This document shows, piece after piece, positions 7,380 to 14,722 of a stretch of DNA of 17,241 bases (positions are counted from its first letter, which is position 1; each line of letters opens with the position of its first letter). The DNA lies in NCBI GenBank assembly GCA_016193385.1, contig JACPSF010000225.1, forward strand, positions 1 through 17,241, given 5' to 3'. The position numbers and the translations under genes are program-made. The DNA is from Deltaproteobacteria bacterium (GTDB taxonomy: Bacteria > Desulfobacterota_B > Binatia > UBA9968). The notes below the pieces were generated by a model that was not told the origin of the DNA, did no database searches, and worked only from the letters and a program-made list of their open reading frames with translations.

Positions 7380-7700
7380 TTAAGGGATACCCACTTCCTT
7401 GAAACTCCCTGGCAAAGCGGCGTCAATGGCTTGTTTGACTGCCGTAGCAGCCTTTTGAATGCGAGGCCAACTGGTGGATGACAGCACTACGATGGCAATC
7501 CTCAGTCCAGTGAAGTTTTACTGGTCGCGGAGGTTCTTGTCGGTAGTGACAAAAACCTCAAAGCCCTCTTGCTCTGCTGCCGCCAGCAGGTCGCCGTTGC
7601 TCAAGGTGCTCCAACCACGCTCGAAAGTGGTTTCCACTTGATGAGATCTCAGGAGCGTTCGCAGGGGCATTGGCGTCCCCTGATCGAAGAGAATGCGCAC
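7380..7700 (-). pseudogene. DUF5615 (Mut7-C-like PIN) toxin with an in-frame stop
   Basis: The reading frame starts with GTG at 7700, directly after the TGA of the DUF433 gene. Residues 1-60 (MRILFDQGTPMPLRTLL to TTDKNLRDQ) show the DUF5615 PIN-like core, with the early Asp and the TTDKNL acidic motif. The frame is then interrupted by TAA at 7520-7518 and continues without a shift through NFTGLRIAIVVLSSTSWPRI to EVGIP and a stop at 7380. That is the expected C-terminal half of the family, where a glutamine (CAA) usually stands at the position of the TAA. A single C-to-T change therefore explains the break. These proteins are the putative ribonuclease toxins of DUF433/DUF5615 pairs. The truncated 60-residue product would probably be inactive. 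Confidence 0.8.
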
Positions 7701-7928
7701 TCAGGCAACCTGGGGCAAAGCCAAGCTCTTAGCTGCATGGTCGAGGACCGCACGCACCTGCTCGATGGTGACGCCCGGGAACCACTCCACAAACTGCGTG
7801 ATCTGGACCCCATCTTCGAGGTTCTCAAAGAGAGCCGAGACCGGGACGCGCGTGCCACGGAACACCCAGGCGCCACTTACGCGCTGTGGGTCACGCTCGA
7901 CCGCTGGACAAGACGACCAATCTAACAT
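7701..7928 (-). CDS. DUF433 antitoxin
   Basis: A 75-residue protein with the DUF433 signature: an N-terminal RDPQRVSGAWVFRGTRVPVSALFENLEDG, then QFVEWFPGVTIEQVRAVLDHA. DUF433 proteins are small helix-turn-helix-like antitoxins that pair with DUF5615 PIN-like toxins. The stop TGA (7703-7701) abuts the GTG start of the toxin at 7700, so the two are coupled. The ATG at 7928 has only a weak AGGA upstream. The antitoxin is complete while its toxin carries a nonsense codon, so it may now be free-standing. Confidence 0.82.
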   Translation of the reverse strand: MLDWSSCPAVERDPQRVSGAWVFRGTRVPVSALFENLEDGVQITQFVEWFPGVTIEQVRAVLDHAAKSLALPQVA

Positions 7929-8111
7929 GGCATTATCCTAGCCCTGGTATCGCGACGATTCAAGTCAGAGCACGGGTCAAACTGGGCTAGCCCAGCGATC
8001 ACGGTTTACCCGCGTGACGTGAATAACCTCGATGTCGTTTTTGCCTTTGATCCGCTCTATAAAACCTGTTCCTTATTTGGCCATGGTGGCGAGGTGATTT
8101 GAAGGGAAATT

Positions 8112-8462
8112 CTACCGCTTTTCCGCCCAGAGCTTCTCAAAGAAGCCGCTCCTCTCCATCTCATCCAGGTAACGGCGGTCGACCAGATCTTCCGGCTGGA
8201 GCTTCTTTGCTCGCGGGTCAATCTGGGCGACATCGTCGAGAATCCCCTGGAGGGCCTCCGGCCTGATCACCAGCCTCGGCTCCAGAACCTTGATCTCCGC
8301 GCCGTACGCGGCGTCGAGCACCTTACGATCGTTGACGCGCAAATATTTTCCCAGGACTTTATATGTAAAATCCTCGCGGCTTCCGCCATCGAGCGCATGA
8401 ACCGCCCCAAAACTTGAGACCGCGTGGCGATCAAGGAGCGCCGGGTGATAAAGGAAGCGGTT
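8112..8462 (-). pseudogene. Truncated, frameshifted copy of the TauA-type binding-protein gene
   Basis: The minus strand encodes the C-terminal third of a binding protein very close to the gene at 2691-3710. From about 8462 it reads ITRRSLIATRSQVLGRFMRSMAEAARIL, then a short deletion near 8375 shifts the frame and it resumes as EDFTYKVLGKYLRVNDRK to SGFFEKLWAEKR and a stop at 8112. Similarity to the parent ends where the repeat at 8474-8558 begins, so the 5' two thirds are missing. The similarity to the parent also continues about 20 bp past the stop. A 134-residue frame starting at 8516 covers this but its first 45 residues are out of frame. Confidence 0.8.
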
Positions 8463-8473
8463 AATTAGCTCCA

Positions 8474-8558
8474 CGGCTGGGTCTCGTCCGATCCGATCAC
8501 ATCTTTGATCCCACACGATCGCTTGGATTGGGTCTCCACAGCTAGGCGTTTTTTGGAG
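8474..8558. repeat. ~85-bp dispersed repeat R2, copy 1
   Basis: This stretch aligns along its length with 9275-9357 in the same orientation. Shared blocks are CGGCTGGGTC, CCGATCC-GTCACATCT and GCTAGG-GTTTTT. The repeat truncates the binding-protein pseudogene and, with copy 2, brackets the orphan mazE. It contains no coding sequence that I can recognise. Confidence 0.65.
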
Positions 8559-8761
8559 AATAGTTGACGGAATGTCTCGGTGGACAAACTTAAAATTAAA
8601 TAATTAAATGTCTGACCCTTAGGGACTCCAACCGGCGAAAACCATAAGGTCCGCGAGCAAAGTCAATACTCAGTCCCGATCCCAAACCCAGGAATTACCG
8701 GTTGACTGAGGCCCCTGCGCTCGGTATCTTCTTTGTAGAAACGAGAAAGGTGGGGTCGCCG

Positions 8762-9004
8762 ATGCACGTTCGAGTTCGAAAATGGGGCAATAGCCTGGCC
8801 GTCAGGATTCCCAAACCTCTCGCGGAAGACGCTGAGGTCAAGGAGGGGACCGTCCTCAATCTGGCGGTCTCCGGCGGAAAGGTCGTGGCTACGCCCGTGC
8901 AAAAAAGGAAGTTGTCTTTAAAACAGCTTCTCGCCCAAGTAAATAGGAAAAACCTCCACTCCGAAGTCGACTCCGGCCGATCGGTCGGACGCGAAGTCTG
9001 GTAG
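8762..9004 (+). CDS. mazE: MazE/AbrB-type antitoxin (orphan)
   Basis: An 80-residue SpoVT/AbrB-fold protein. The start MHVRVRKWGNSLAVRIPKPLAEDAEVKEG is the DNA-binding beta-barrel half of MazE, and the C-terminus GREVW is the typical MazE end. The ATG at 8762 is chosen over a frame start at 8702 because homologues begin with this M-x-V-x-x-W-GNS motif. MazE normally overlaps a mazF RNase gene, but no MazF reading frame follows. Immediately after the stop, a 15-codon frame (VEIIAKLGDLLL and so on) could be the last trace of a MazF N-terminus, but this is weak. The gene lies between two direct R2 repeats. Confidence 0.85.
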   Translation: MHVRVRKWGNSLAVRIPKPLAEDAEVKEGTVLNLAVSGGKVVATPVQKRKLSLKQLLAQVNRKNLHSEVDSGRSVGREVW

Positions 9005-9415
9005 AAATCATCGCCAAGCTCGGCGACCTTCTACTAAGCGACAGCTAACGGCCGGCTCCTAGGATATCTCTCTTTTTGCCTTGTCCCTCACGCCTCTCGC
9101 CTCATGCCTGTTTTCTGGGGCTCATGGCTCTCGCGTGGTGCCTCGAAGTTTTTTTGTGTGATTCTGTGATTTTCCGTGGTAACATAGGGACTTAATAGCT
9201 CGGTTCTAAGGCTTGACGTGAGTCTGGCTTACGGTTTTTGACGACCACAAGCGACGATCACGAGTGACGAACCGCGGCTGGGTCGCCCGATCCGGTCACA
9301 TCTGGCGTTCTGCATGATAGGCCGGACTGGACCTCCCGGAGCTAGGAGTTTTTCGAGTTTCCTCCCTCCCACCAAAGGGTGATAAAATAAGGTCTTATTG
9401 GAGCGCCGGTAACCT
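9005..9415. other. Intergenic region with R2 repeat
   Basis: No convincing gene is present. It holds the second R2 copy (9275-9357) and otherwise featureless sequence. Open frames on the minus strand across 9229-9534 look like shadows of the repeat and of the methyltransferase 5' end. Confidence 0.5.
9275..9357. repeat. ~83-bp dispersed repeat R2, copy 2
   Basis: Direct repeat of 8474-8558. A third, weaker match covers about 16675-16725 (GATTCGGTCACAT). The copies are diverged, so the duplication is old. Confidence 0.6.
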
Positions 9416-9871
9416 GTGGCAAACCAGGGTATCCCGATTGTCAGTTTGTTCTGTGGCCCGGGGGGAATGGACTTAGGCTTTCGACGGGAGGGATTCATCC
9501 CTATCTTAGCGATCGACGATAACGAAGCCGCCATAGAGACCTACAACTGGAATGATTCAAGAAATATCGCTCTAAAAACTGATATCCGCCAGCTCTCAGC
9601 CCGCCAAATCGTCGAGTTAGTAAAAAGAGCGTCACCGGGACTCGCGCCGCGCGGGGTAATCGGCGGTCTACCGTGCCAGAGCTTCTCGTTGGGCAATGTT
9701 CGGAAGAAGAAGCATGACCCGCGGGCGACGCTAGGGCAAGAATACGCTCGTGTTCTCATGACGGACGGTCATTCAAGCGACTGGCGCGGGATAAGCCAAG
9801 CTGGACCGTGGCTTATGGCAACCGTGAGGTCCACGTCCATCCCACGGGGGCGCGGCGTATCAGTATACTGA
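9416..9871 (+). pseudogene. Cytosine-5 DNA methyltransferase, internally deleted and frameshifted
   Basis: The frame opens with GTG at 9416. Motif I of C5-methyltransferases (VSLFCGPGGMDLGF, residues 9-22, AdoMet binding) and motif IV with the catalytic cysteine (GGLPCQSFS, Cys87) are intact. After GQEYARVL at about residue 115 the family's ENV motif, QxRxR motif and target-recognition domain are missing. The sequence jumps to DWRGISQAG, which I recognise as a near-C-terminal stretch. The downstream part (WTVAYGNREVHVHP, TGARRISI) is in another frame from about 9800 and ends near 9868. So the gene has a large internal deletion, a frameshift and a lost tail, and cannot encode an active enzyme. 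It would have been the modification part of a restriction or defence locus with the helicase gene that follows. Confidence 0.82.
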
Positions 9872-9971
9872 CGACACTGCTTTCCGGCGACCGAGGGGAA
9901 TGCATTGGGAACATTTCTAGTCCATTGGGCAGGAACACGGATTCGCTGAACTGAATCCCTTTTTGGCGTCG

Positions 9972-10910
9972 ATGAAACTCGCTGTAGGCTTATACGAACA
10001 TCTGGTCAATGAGCTGATTGACGAGGGAATCAGCGAGGCGGCGCGGGAAAACTTAAGAGCTGAGGTTCGTGAACTCGACCCAGGTGACAGCCACGGTTAT
10101 ATAGCTCAATACTTAGCAACGCACATCCGTAAGGCCTTCGTTTCGCTTCCGGAGGCAGACCGGCTGAACCGACAAATTCAACTCGCAAACAAAGTTCTTG
10201 TGCTCTTGGCTGAGAGCGCGCCAGAAAGCTTTGACGCGACAAAGGCCAAGCTCCTCCGCGCAGAAATCCTCCTTGCGATTCTGCACGAACCAGCTGAGCG
10301 ACCGGACACGCCGTTGTCGGCCAGTTGCCTAATGACAGGCACACGGCAGGACCCAAGCCTGGTGTCACAGCTTCGCAAAGAACTGGCTACGGCAGACCAA
10401 GTGGACATCCTTTGCTCCTTCATCAAGTGGGGTGGTGTGCGTATTATGGAGGAATCACTCCAGCGCCTTACATCGGCGAGTCGTCCGCTGCGTGTGATTA
10501 CTACGTCCTACATGGGTGCGACAGACTTGAAGGCGGTCGAGTTTCTTCAGGCACTTCCGTGCACTGAGTTGCGCGTCTCCTATGACACAAGACGGACGCG
10601 ACTGCACGCTAAGGCGTACATTATTCATCGCAAGACGGGGTTTGGCGTCGCGTACATCGGCTCTAGCAATTTGTCCCAAGCAGCGTTAACCGAAGGGCTT
10701 GAATGGAACGTAAAAATCAGCCAGAACGAGTCGCCGCATCTGTGGACCAAGGTCTGCGCCACATTCGACACCTATTGGAACGATAGCGAATTCGTTGCGT
10801 ACCAGCCAGAGTCACGGGAGCAACTACGCACAGCACTCGAGCGCGAGCGTAGCCAAGCGGAGAAGGAGCAGCCAACAACATTCTGTAGTCGCTGCAACTG
10901 GTACGGGTAA
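9972..10910 (+). CDS. PLD (HKD) nuclease part of a DUF3427-type helicase-nuclease (broken gene, 5' part)
   Basis: About 312 residues matching the N-terminal half of a long phospholipase-D-nuclease plus SF2-helicase protein. Start ATG 9972 (MKLAVGLYEHLVNELID) is chosen because homologues begin this way; a TTG at 9963 is also in frame. The region DQVDILCSFIKWGGVRIMEESL and RVITTSYMGATDLKAVEFL precedes the HKD-type motif HAKAYIIHRKTGFGVAYIGSSNLS (about residues 213-236), which has H, K and the GSSNLS asparagine but is a single copy. The frame ends after EKEQPTTF with an out-of-frame tail to 10910. The helicase half continues in another frame, so in the living ancestor the two were probably one polypeptide. 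The linker with the helicase Q-motif region (about 30 codons in relatives) is missing. Confidence 0.8.
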   Translation: MKLAVGLYEHLVNELIDEGISEAARENLRAEVRELDPGDSHGYIAQYLATHIRKAFVSLPEADRLNRQIQLANKVLVLLAESAPESFDATKAKLLRAEILLAILHEPAERPDTPLSASCLMTGTRQDPSLVSQLRKELATADQVDILCSFIKWGGVRIMEESLQRLTSASRPLRVITTSYMGATDLKAVEFLQALPCTELRVSYDTRRTRLHAKAYIIHRKTGFGVAYIGSSNLSQAALTEGLEWNVKISQNESPHLWTKVCATFDTYWNDSEFVAYQPESREQLRTALERERSQAEKEQPTTFCSRCNWYG

Positions 10911-13011
10911 GACGGTCGTGTCTGCTTTTGATTACGCGCGGTTTAAAAGGCAAGGCGAAGAGTCAATACCGCAACACTCCTCTAGGCTTCTCTATGTTGC
11001 CAACCGCGAGGAGATTCTGAAGCAGAGTCTCGGTTGCTTTCGAGTCGTTCTTCGGGATCAGAATTTCGGTGACCTGCTTGTAGGGAATTTCGAGCCGGAT
11101 AGTGTCGACCATCTCTTCGTATCCATCCAAAGCTTCAACTCACGTGAACTCTGGAAACAAACGGGGCCTGATTTTTATGATTTCGTTGTGGTCGACGAGT
11201 TTCACCACGCCGCTGCGCCTAGCTACCAACGTCTGCTGGACTTTGTTCAACCCAAAGTTCTTCTCGGCCTTACCGCTACGCCTGAGCGAATGGACCGGCT
11301 CGACATCATCACCTATTTCGACGGTCATACCGCAGCCGAAGTTCGGCTCCCGGATGCTATTGGCCGAAAATTGCTTTGCCCGTTCCAATACTTCGGTGTC
11401 ACGGACTCTGTGAACTACAGCGGGCTCCGATGGCAACGCGGCGGTTACGTGATAGAAGACCTCGACAACCTGATCACAGGTAACGATGTAAGAGCACAGC
11501 TTGTCATCGATAAGGTGCACCAAATCCTCCTCGATGTTCGGCAAGCGCGTGGTCTTGGCTTCTGCGTAAGTATCCGGCACGCGGAATATATGGCCGCTGT
11601 GTTCAACCGTTCCAGCATTCCCGCCGCAGCACTGTCTGCTAACTCCAATGACGAACTCCGGAATTCCGTGCAGCGCAAACTCGTGACCCGTCAAATCAAC
11701 TTCGTGTTCGTAGTGGACCTCTACAACGAAGGCGTGGACATCCCAGAGGTGGACACCATCCTTCTGCTTCGCCCGACTGAAAGCCTTACCGTTTTCTTGC
11801 AACAGCTCGGCCGTGGCTTGCGGCTGCACGAAGACAAAGACTGCCTCACAGTGTTCGACTTAATCGGCCAAGCGCACCAGAACTTCAACTTCGAGGCCCG
11901 TTTTCGCGCCTTGCTTGGCCGGTCCTCGCGTCGGGTAGATGAAGAAATCGACCAAGGGTTTCCGTATCTTCCGACAGGCTGTGTGATCAACTTAGAGCGT
12001 ATTGCAGCACGGTATGTCCTCGAGAACATCCGGCAGGCTATCAGTCACAGCAGAAACCGCCTCGTCCAGCGAATCGGCAGTTACGAATTCGAGACTGGGC
12101 AAGCGCTTACACTTCGAAATTTTGTAGAGTATCACCACCTCAATCTTGATGATGTCTATCGCCGGGGAAACTGGTCGCGATTGCTTGTCAGTGCGGGTCT
12201 TCGGCCAGACTTTAATGAACCCGACGAAGACTGCCTGGCGAAGGGTTTGCGGCGACTCGCACATATCAACGGCGTGCAGCAGCTTAAAAGGTTGCTAGAA
12301 GTGCTGCCAGCGGATGCTGCGATGGAATTCAAGGAACCAAAGGATGAAACCACACGGCGGTTTCTTCTTATGTTGCACTTTGTCCTCTGGGGGCGTGACT
12401 GGTGTCCATCAACTATAACCGAGAGTGTCAACCGCCTTCTGCAAAATCCCACGCTGTATGGCGAAATTCGTGAGTTGCTCTCGCTGACATTTGAATGGGT
12501 TGATGAATTGCCGCCAGTACTTTCACTTCCTTTTGATTGTCCGCTTGAACTCCATGCCGATTACACTCGCGACGAAATCTTGGCTGGACTCGGCGTCTGG
12601 ACACTGCAAAGCCAGCGAGAGGTTCGCGAGGGTGTCCTTTATATCGAAACCCTGCTGGCCGATGTCTTTTTGATCACCTTGAACAAAACGGAAGGAGATT
12701 ACTCTCCAACGACCATGTATGAGGATTACGCAATTAGTGAAGCGTTATTTCACTGGCAATCACAGAGCACTACATCAGCTGACAGTCCCACGGGTCAGCG
12801 CTACATCCACCATCGGGAGCGGAAAAGCTGGGTCCTTTTGCTCGCCCGCGAGGATAGACAAAGTAACGGGCAAGTTTGCCCCTATACGTTTCTCGGACCG
12901 GCCGATTACGTGAGTCATCAAGGGAGTCGCCCCATGAGTATCACTTGGCGATTGCACCACAAATTGCCAGCAAAGCTTCTCCGAAATATTCGTCGGCTGG
13001 CAGCTTCCTAA
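10795..13011 (+). CDS. SF2 helicase with C-terminal DUF3427 domain (broken gene, 3' part)
   Basis: The real homology starts near 10876, at SVVAATGTGKTVVSAFDYARF (Walker A); the 27 residues before it are an out-of-frame shadow of the PLD gene. Further motifs are VVDEFHHAAA (DExH box), GLTATPERMD (motif III), VDLYNEGVDIPEVDTILLLRPT (motif V) and FLQQLGRGLRLHEDK (motif VI). The C-terminal part with YSPTTMYEDYAISEALFHWQSQSTT and YTFLGPADYVSHQGSRPMSITWRLHHKLP is DUF3427. Such proteins are treated as restriction- or defence-like helicase-nucleases. The frame itself is clean for over 2.1 kb, yet it lacks a plausible start codon or ribosome-binding site and its N-terminal Q-motif. Either the break is recent, or the two halves are still made separately. 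Confidence 0.82.
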   Translation: MRTSQSHGSNYAQHSSASVAKRRRSSQQHSVVAATGTGKTVVSAFDYARFKRQGEESIPQHSSRLLYVANREEILKQSLGCFRVVLRDQNFGDLLVGNFEPDSVDHLFVSIQSFNSRELWKQTGPDFYDFVVVDEFHHAAAPSYQRLLDFVQPKVLLGLTATPERMDRLDIITYFDGHTAAEVRLPDAIGRKLLCPFQYFGVTDSVNYSGLRWQRGGYVIEDLDNLITGNDVRAQLVIDKVHQILLDVRQARGLGFCVSIRHAEYMAAVFNRSSIPAAALSANSNDELRNSVQRKLVTRQINFVFVVDLYNEGVDIPEVDTILLLRPTESLTVFLQQLGRGLRLHEDKDCLTVFDLIGQAHQNFNFEARFRALLGRSSRRVDEEIDQGFPYLPTGCVINLERIAARYVLENIRQAISHSRNRLVQRIGSYEFETGQALTLRNFVEYHHLNLDDVYRRGNWSRLLVSAGLRPDFNEPDEDCLAKGLRRLAHINGVQQLKRLLEVLPADAAMEFKEPKDETTRRFLLMLHFVLWGRDWCPSTITESVNRLLQNPTLYGEIRELLSLTFEWVDELPPVLSLPFDCPLELHADYTRDEILAGLGVWTLQSQREVREGVLYIETLLADVFLITLNKTEGDYSPTTMYEDYAISEALFHWQSQSTTSADSPTGQRYIHHRERKSWVLLLAREDRQSNGQVCPYTFLGPADYVSHQGSRPMSITWRLHHKLPAKLLRNIRRLAAS

Positions 13012-13337
13012 ATCTGCCCACGCAGTAAAAACACCTCAGAAATTGCGCTTTCCTCCCTAACGGGATGGGTGGAATCACTCACCGCACCGGATTTCTCAGC
13101 GCAGTCATGACAATCCAAGCGATAGACCGGCCGCGCTTCGAGCGATCATCCTTTACCCGCTAAATGCGTTGGTTGAAGACCAGCTTGGACGCTTACGCAC
13201 CGCACTGGACGGAACCGGAGCGCGCCAGTGGTTTCAGAGGCAACGAGCAGGAAATTGTTTTTACTTCGGGCGCTATACTGGCCGGACGCCAGTAGCTGGT
13301 GTCGAGAACCCCGGAAGACGCCGCCGACTGCGGGATG

Positions 13338-13407
13338 TTCAGGCTTTCCTTTCTAGACAATCTTGGCAGAGTGCCGCTAAAATCCATGATTCACGCCACG
13401 CGTTTCC
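13338..13407. repeat. Dispersed repeat R1, copy A
   Basis: This copy has TTCAGGCTTTCCTTTCTAG then ACAATCTTGGCAGAGTG and, after an internal deletion compared with copy B, TCACGCCACGCG. R1 copies lie at 13338, 13934, 14723 and 15385, all in the same orientation. Confidence 0.7.
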
Positions 13408-13462
13408 GCAGAAGATTTTTCTTTTCGGGCGCTCTGAAAGATCCCGCCGGCGCTTGCCGTAC

Positions 13463-13478
13463 TTGCGCAATTGCGCAA
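13463..13478. repeat. 16-bp perfect palindrome, copy 1
   Basis: TTGCGCAATTGCGCAA, followed by ATACGAAACT. The same palindrome plus ATACGCAACT occurs at 14919-14934. It could be a repressor operator; it lies about 120 bp upstream of the antitoxin gene at 13600. Confidence 0.7.
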
Positions 13479-13599
13479 ATACGAAACTATTGCCGTGATG
13501 ATGAGGCCGAATCGATCTACGCCCTAGACGCCGCCTCCACCGGGAACGCGAAATAACCGGCCTTTCATTTCTTCGGAGCCTGATATATTATTTTCCAAT

Positions 13600-13791
13600 A
13601 TGGCAAAACGGATTCAGCAACCTAAAGCCCCCGTCTATCCGCTCATGAGCCCGAAAAAGCGACTTGCGATATGGGAGAAGGCCCGGGGACTATGGAAGCA
13701 TCGGACTCCCGATCCTGCCCGGGAATTGAAGAGAATGCGCCAGGAATGGGAAGGAAAGTCGGAGACAATACCGGCTCAAAGTCCCAGATAG
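13600..13791 (+). CDS. Probable small antitoxin of a PIN-toxin pair
   Basis: A 63-residue basic protein: MAKRIQQPKAPVYPLMSPKKRLAIWEKARGLWKHRTPDPARELKRMRQEWEGK and so on. The YPLMSPKKRL segment and the KARGLWK-R-PDP-ELK-MR-EW pattern match a small antitoxin type that I have seen just upstream of PIN-domain toxins; this is from memory. The last nine codons or so (after EWEGK) are probably not native, because the frame runs across a deletion junction into the toxin's remains. There is no clear Shine-Dalgarno, and a TATATT-like -10 about 15 nt upstream suggests a very short leader. Confidence 0.6.
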   Translation: MAKRIQQPKAPVYPLMSPKKRLAIWEKARGLWKHRTPDPARELKRMRQEWEGKSETIPAQSPR

Positions 13792-13891
13792 CGTAATCGC
13801 CGCCACGGCCCTGTTCACTGGCAGTACTTTGCTGACCCGTAACACGCGCGATTTCCGAAAGATTCCGAATTTCTCCGTACTCAGGGTTTGA
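13772..13891 (+). pseudogene. PIN-domain toxin, C-terminal remnant
   Basis: In the +2 frame relative to the antitoxin, this encodes RLKVPDSVIAATALFTGSTLLTRNTRDFRKIPNFSVLRV and a stop. D-x-x-IAATAL and LLTRNTRDF are the third and fourth acidic motif regions of VapC-like PIN ribonucleases. The N-terminal 80-90 residues, including the first catalytic aspartate, are absent, and the antitoxin gene runs straight into this piece. A deletion removed most of the toxin and left the antitoxin nearly whole. Confidence 0.75.
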
Positions 13892-13933
13892 ATATCTCGT
13901 TGGCAACAAGCCCCCGTCTTCGAGAGCTTCCAA

Positions 13934-14013
13934 GTCAGGGTCCTCTTTCTAGACAATCTCGGCAGAGCGACGCCGTCCGCTGCTTGGTCGGATAGAGCCG
14001 CTAGTGCGATACG
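13934..14013. repeat. Dispersed repeat R1, copy C
   Basis: GTCAGGGTCCTCTTTCTAG then ACAATCTCGGCAGAGCGACG and CCGTCCGCTGCTTGGTCGG. Uninterrupted at the CTAG site (13949-13952), so it serves as an empty-site reference for the element inserted in copy D. Confidence 0.7.
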
Positions 14014-14030
14014 GATTCCCGGCCTGTCGG

Positions 14031-14321
14031 TTACGCCGCCCGTCTTGGAACGAGAGCTACGACCACGTCCGCATCGAGAACCGCCGCGATCCGGCGCAGG
14101 AGGGGCAGGGAATGGCGTTTATATCCGGCCTGCTCGATCGCGGACACCGCTTGTTGGCTACAGCCCACCTTCTTCGCCAAATCCCTTTGCGACCATCCCT
14201 TCGCTTCCCTTAAGCGGCGGATTTGAAAAGCGACCTCCGCTTCAGTTCTTCTTTTGTCGAAAGCTGCCACAAACGCGGGATTCCGCCTCAAACGCTTCAT
14301 TTGCTTCTGAAAATCGTCCAT
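14031..14321 (-). CDS. higA: HigA-like XRE-family antitoxin
   Basis: A 96-residue protein with a helix-turn-helix domain at about residues 33-87: IRRLREAKGWSQRDLAKKVGCSQQAVSAIEQ followed by LPLLRRIAAVLDADVVVALV. This is the HTH_3/XRE fold of HigA-type antitoxins, which neutralise the partner toxin and repress their own promoter. The start at 14321 has GGAGG 8 nt upstream, placed inside the last codons of the toxin gene, which ends 5 nt before it. Toxin-first order with tight spacing is typical of higBA. A likely operator lies in front of the toxin gene (14677-14692). Both genes look complete, making this the only intact toxin-antitoxin pair in the window. Confidence 0.85.
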   Translation of the reverse strand: MDDFQKQMKRLRRNPAFVAAFDKRRTEAEVAFQIRRLREAKGWSQRDLAKKVGCSQQAVSAIEQAGYKRHSLPLLRRIAAVLDADVVVALVPRRAA

Positions 14322-14326
14322 AAGCG

Positions 14327-14665
14327 CTACCTCCCGAGATATTGCTTCATGCGCCGTGCCGCGATTTGAATCTCCGATTGCGGCACTTCACGCGTCTTTT
14401 TCACGAATCCGTGGAGAAGCACGAACGTCTTCTCTGTATGCAAGAAATACAAGATGCGCAACTGGCGTCGTGATCTGATTCGTAACTCCCAGAGGCCTTT
14501 TCCTAGAGGAGCTACCCAGGGTCGACCGAGAGAGATGCCGTGAGATCGTAGCATGTCGATCCCGACCGTGATCTCGACTTTCTCCTCTATTGCCAGGCCG
14601 TCAATGAAGGTCTCAACGGGGGATCTTCCGCTGGCTTCCCGGAAGTAGACAACGCGCCAATCCAC
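14327..14665 (-). CDS. higB: HigB/RelE-like toxin (phage Gp49-like family)
   Basis: About 112 residues from GTG at 14665: VDWRVVYFREASGRSPVETFIDGL, then GLWELRIRSRRQLRILYFLHTEKTFVLLHGFVKKTREVPQSEIQIAARRMKQYL. The pattern LWELR-R-RILYF, LLHGF-KKT and P-EI-A-RR is that of Gp49/HigB ribosome-dependent mRNA interferases of the RelE superfamily. A TTG at 14680 would add five residues but lies inside the operator palindrome. The GTG lies directly after the predicted -10 box, so the transcript may be leaderless. It is followed by higA on the same strand. No lesion is visible. Confidence 0.85.
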   Translation of the reverse strand: MDWRVVYFREASGRSPVETFIDGLAIEEKVEITVGIDMLRSHGISLGRPWVAPLGKGLWELRIRSRRQLRILYFLHTEKTFVLLHGFVKKTREVPQSEIQIAARRMKQYLGR

Positions 14666-14671
14666 TAACCG

Positions 14672-14700
14672 ATGATACAAGATTTATCTTGTGTACTCAA
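14672..14700 (-). promoter_or_regulatory. higBA promoter with operator between -35 and -10
   Basis: On the minus strand, TTGAGT (14700-14695), a 17-bp spacer and TATCAT (14677-14672) form a plausible sigma70 promoter. The spacer and the start of the -10 box contain the inverted repeat ACAAGAT-AA-ATCTTGT (14692-14677), a good candidate HigA operator. The GTG start of the toxin begins 6 nt after the -10 box. Confidence 0.55.
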
Positions 14701-14722
14701 GACCAGAGGCGAGGAGCTTTAG

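Larger units (their letters stand above)
13012..13599. other. Intergenic region with R1 repeat and palindrome
   Basis: No gene is supported. Several overlapping frames (for example 13169-13556) have no recognisable motif and cross repeat sequence. The region holds R1 copy A (13338-13407) and the 16-bp palindrome at 13463-13478. It also carries an AT-rich stretch with TATATTATT about 20 nt before the gene at 13600, a likely -10 region. Confidence 0.5.

Noticed and set aside
8112..8516. A 134-residue protein starting at 8516
   Set aside because: The first part is out of frame relative to the parent gene and overlaps repeat R2; only the C-terminal part is homologous.
13169..13556. Overlapping plus-strand frames of 85-109 codons
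   Set aside because: No motif, no ribosome-binding site, and they run through the R1 repeat and palindrome.
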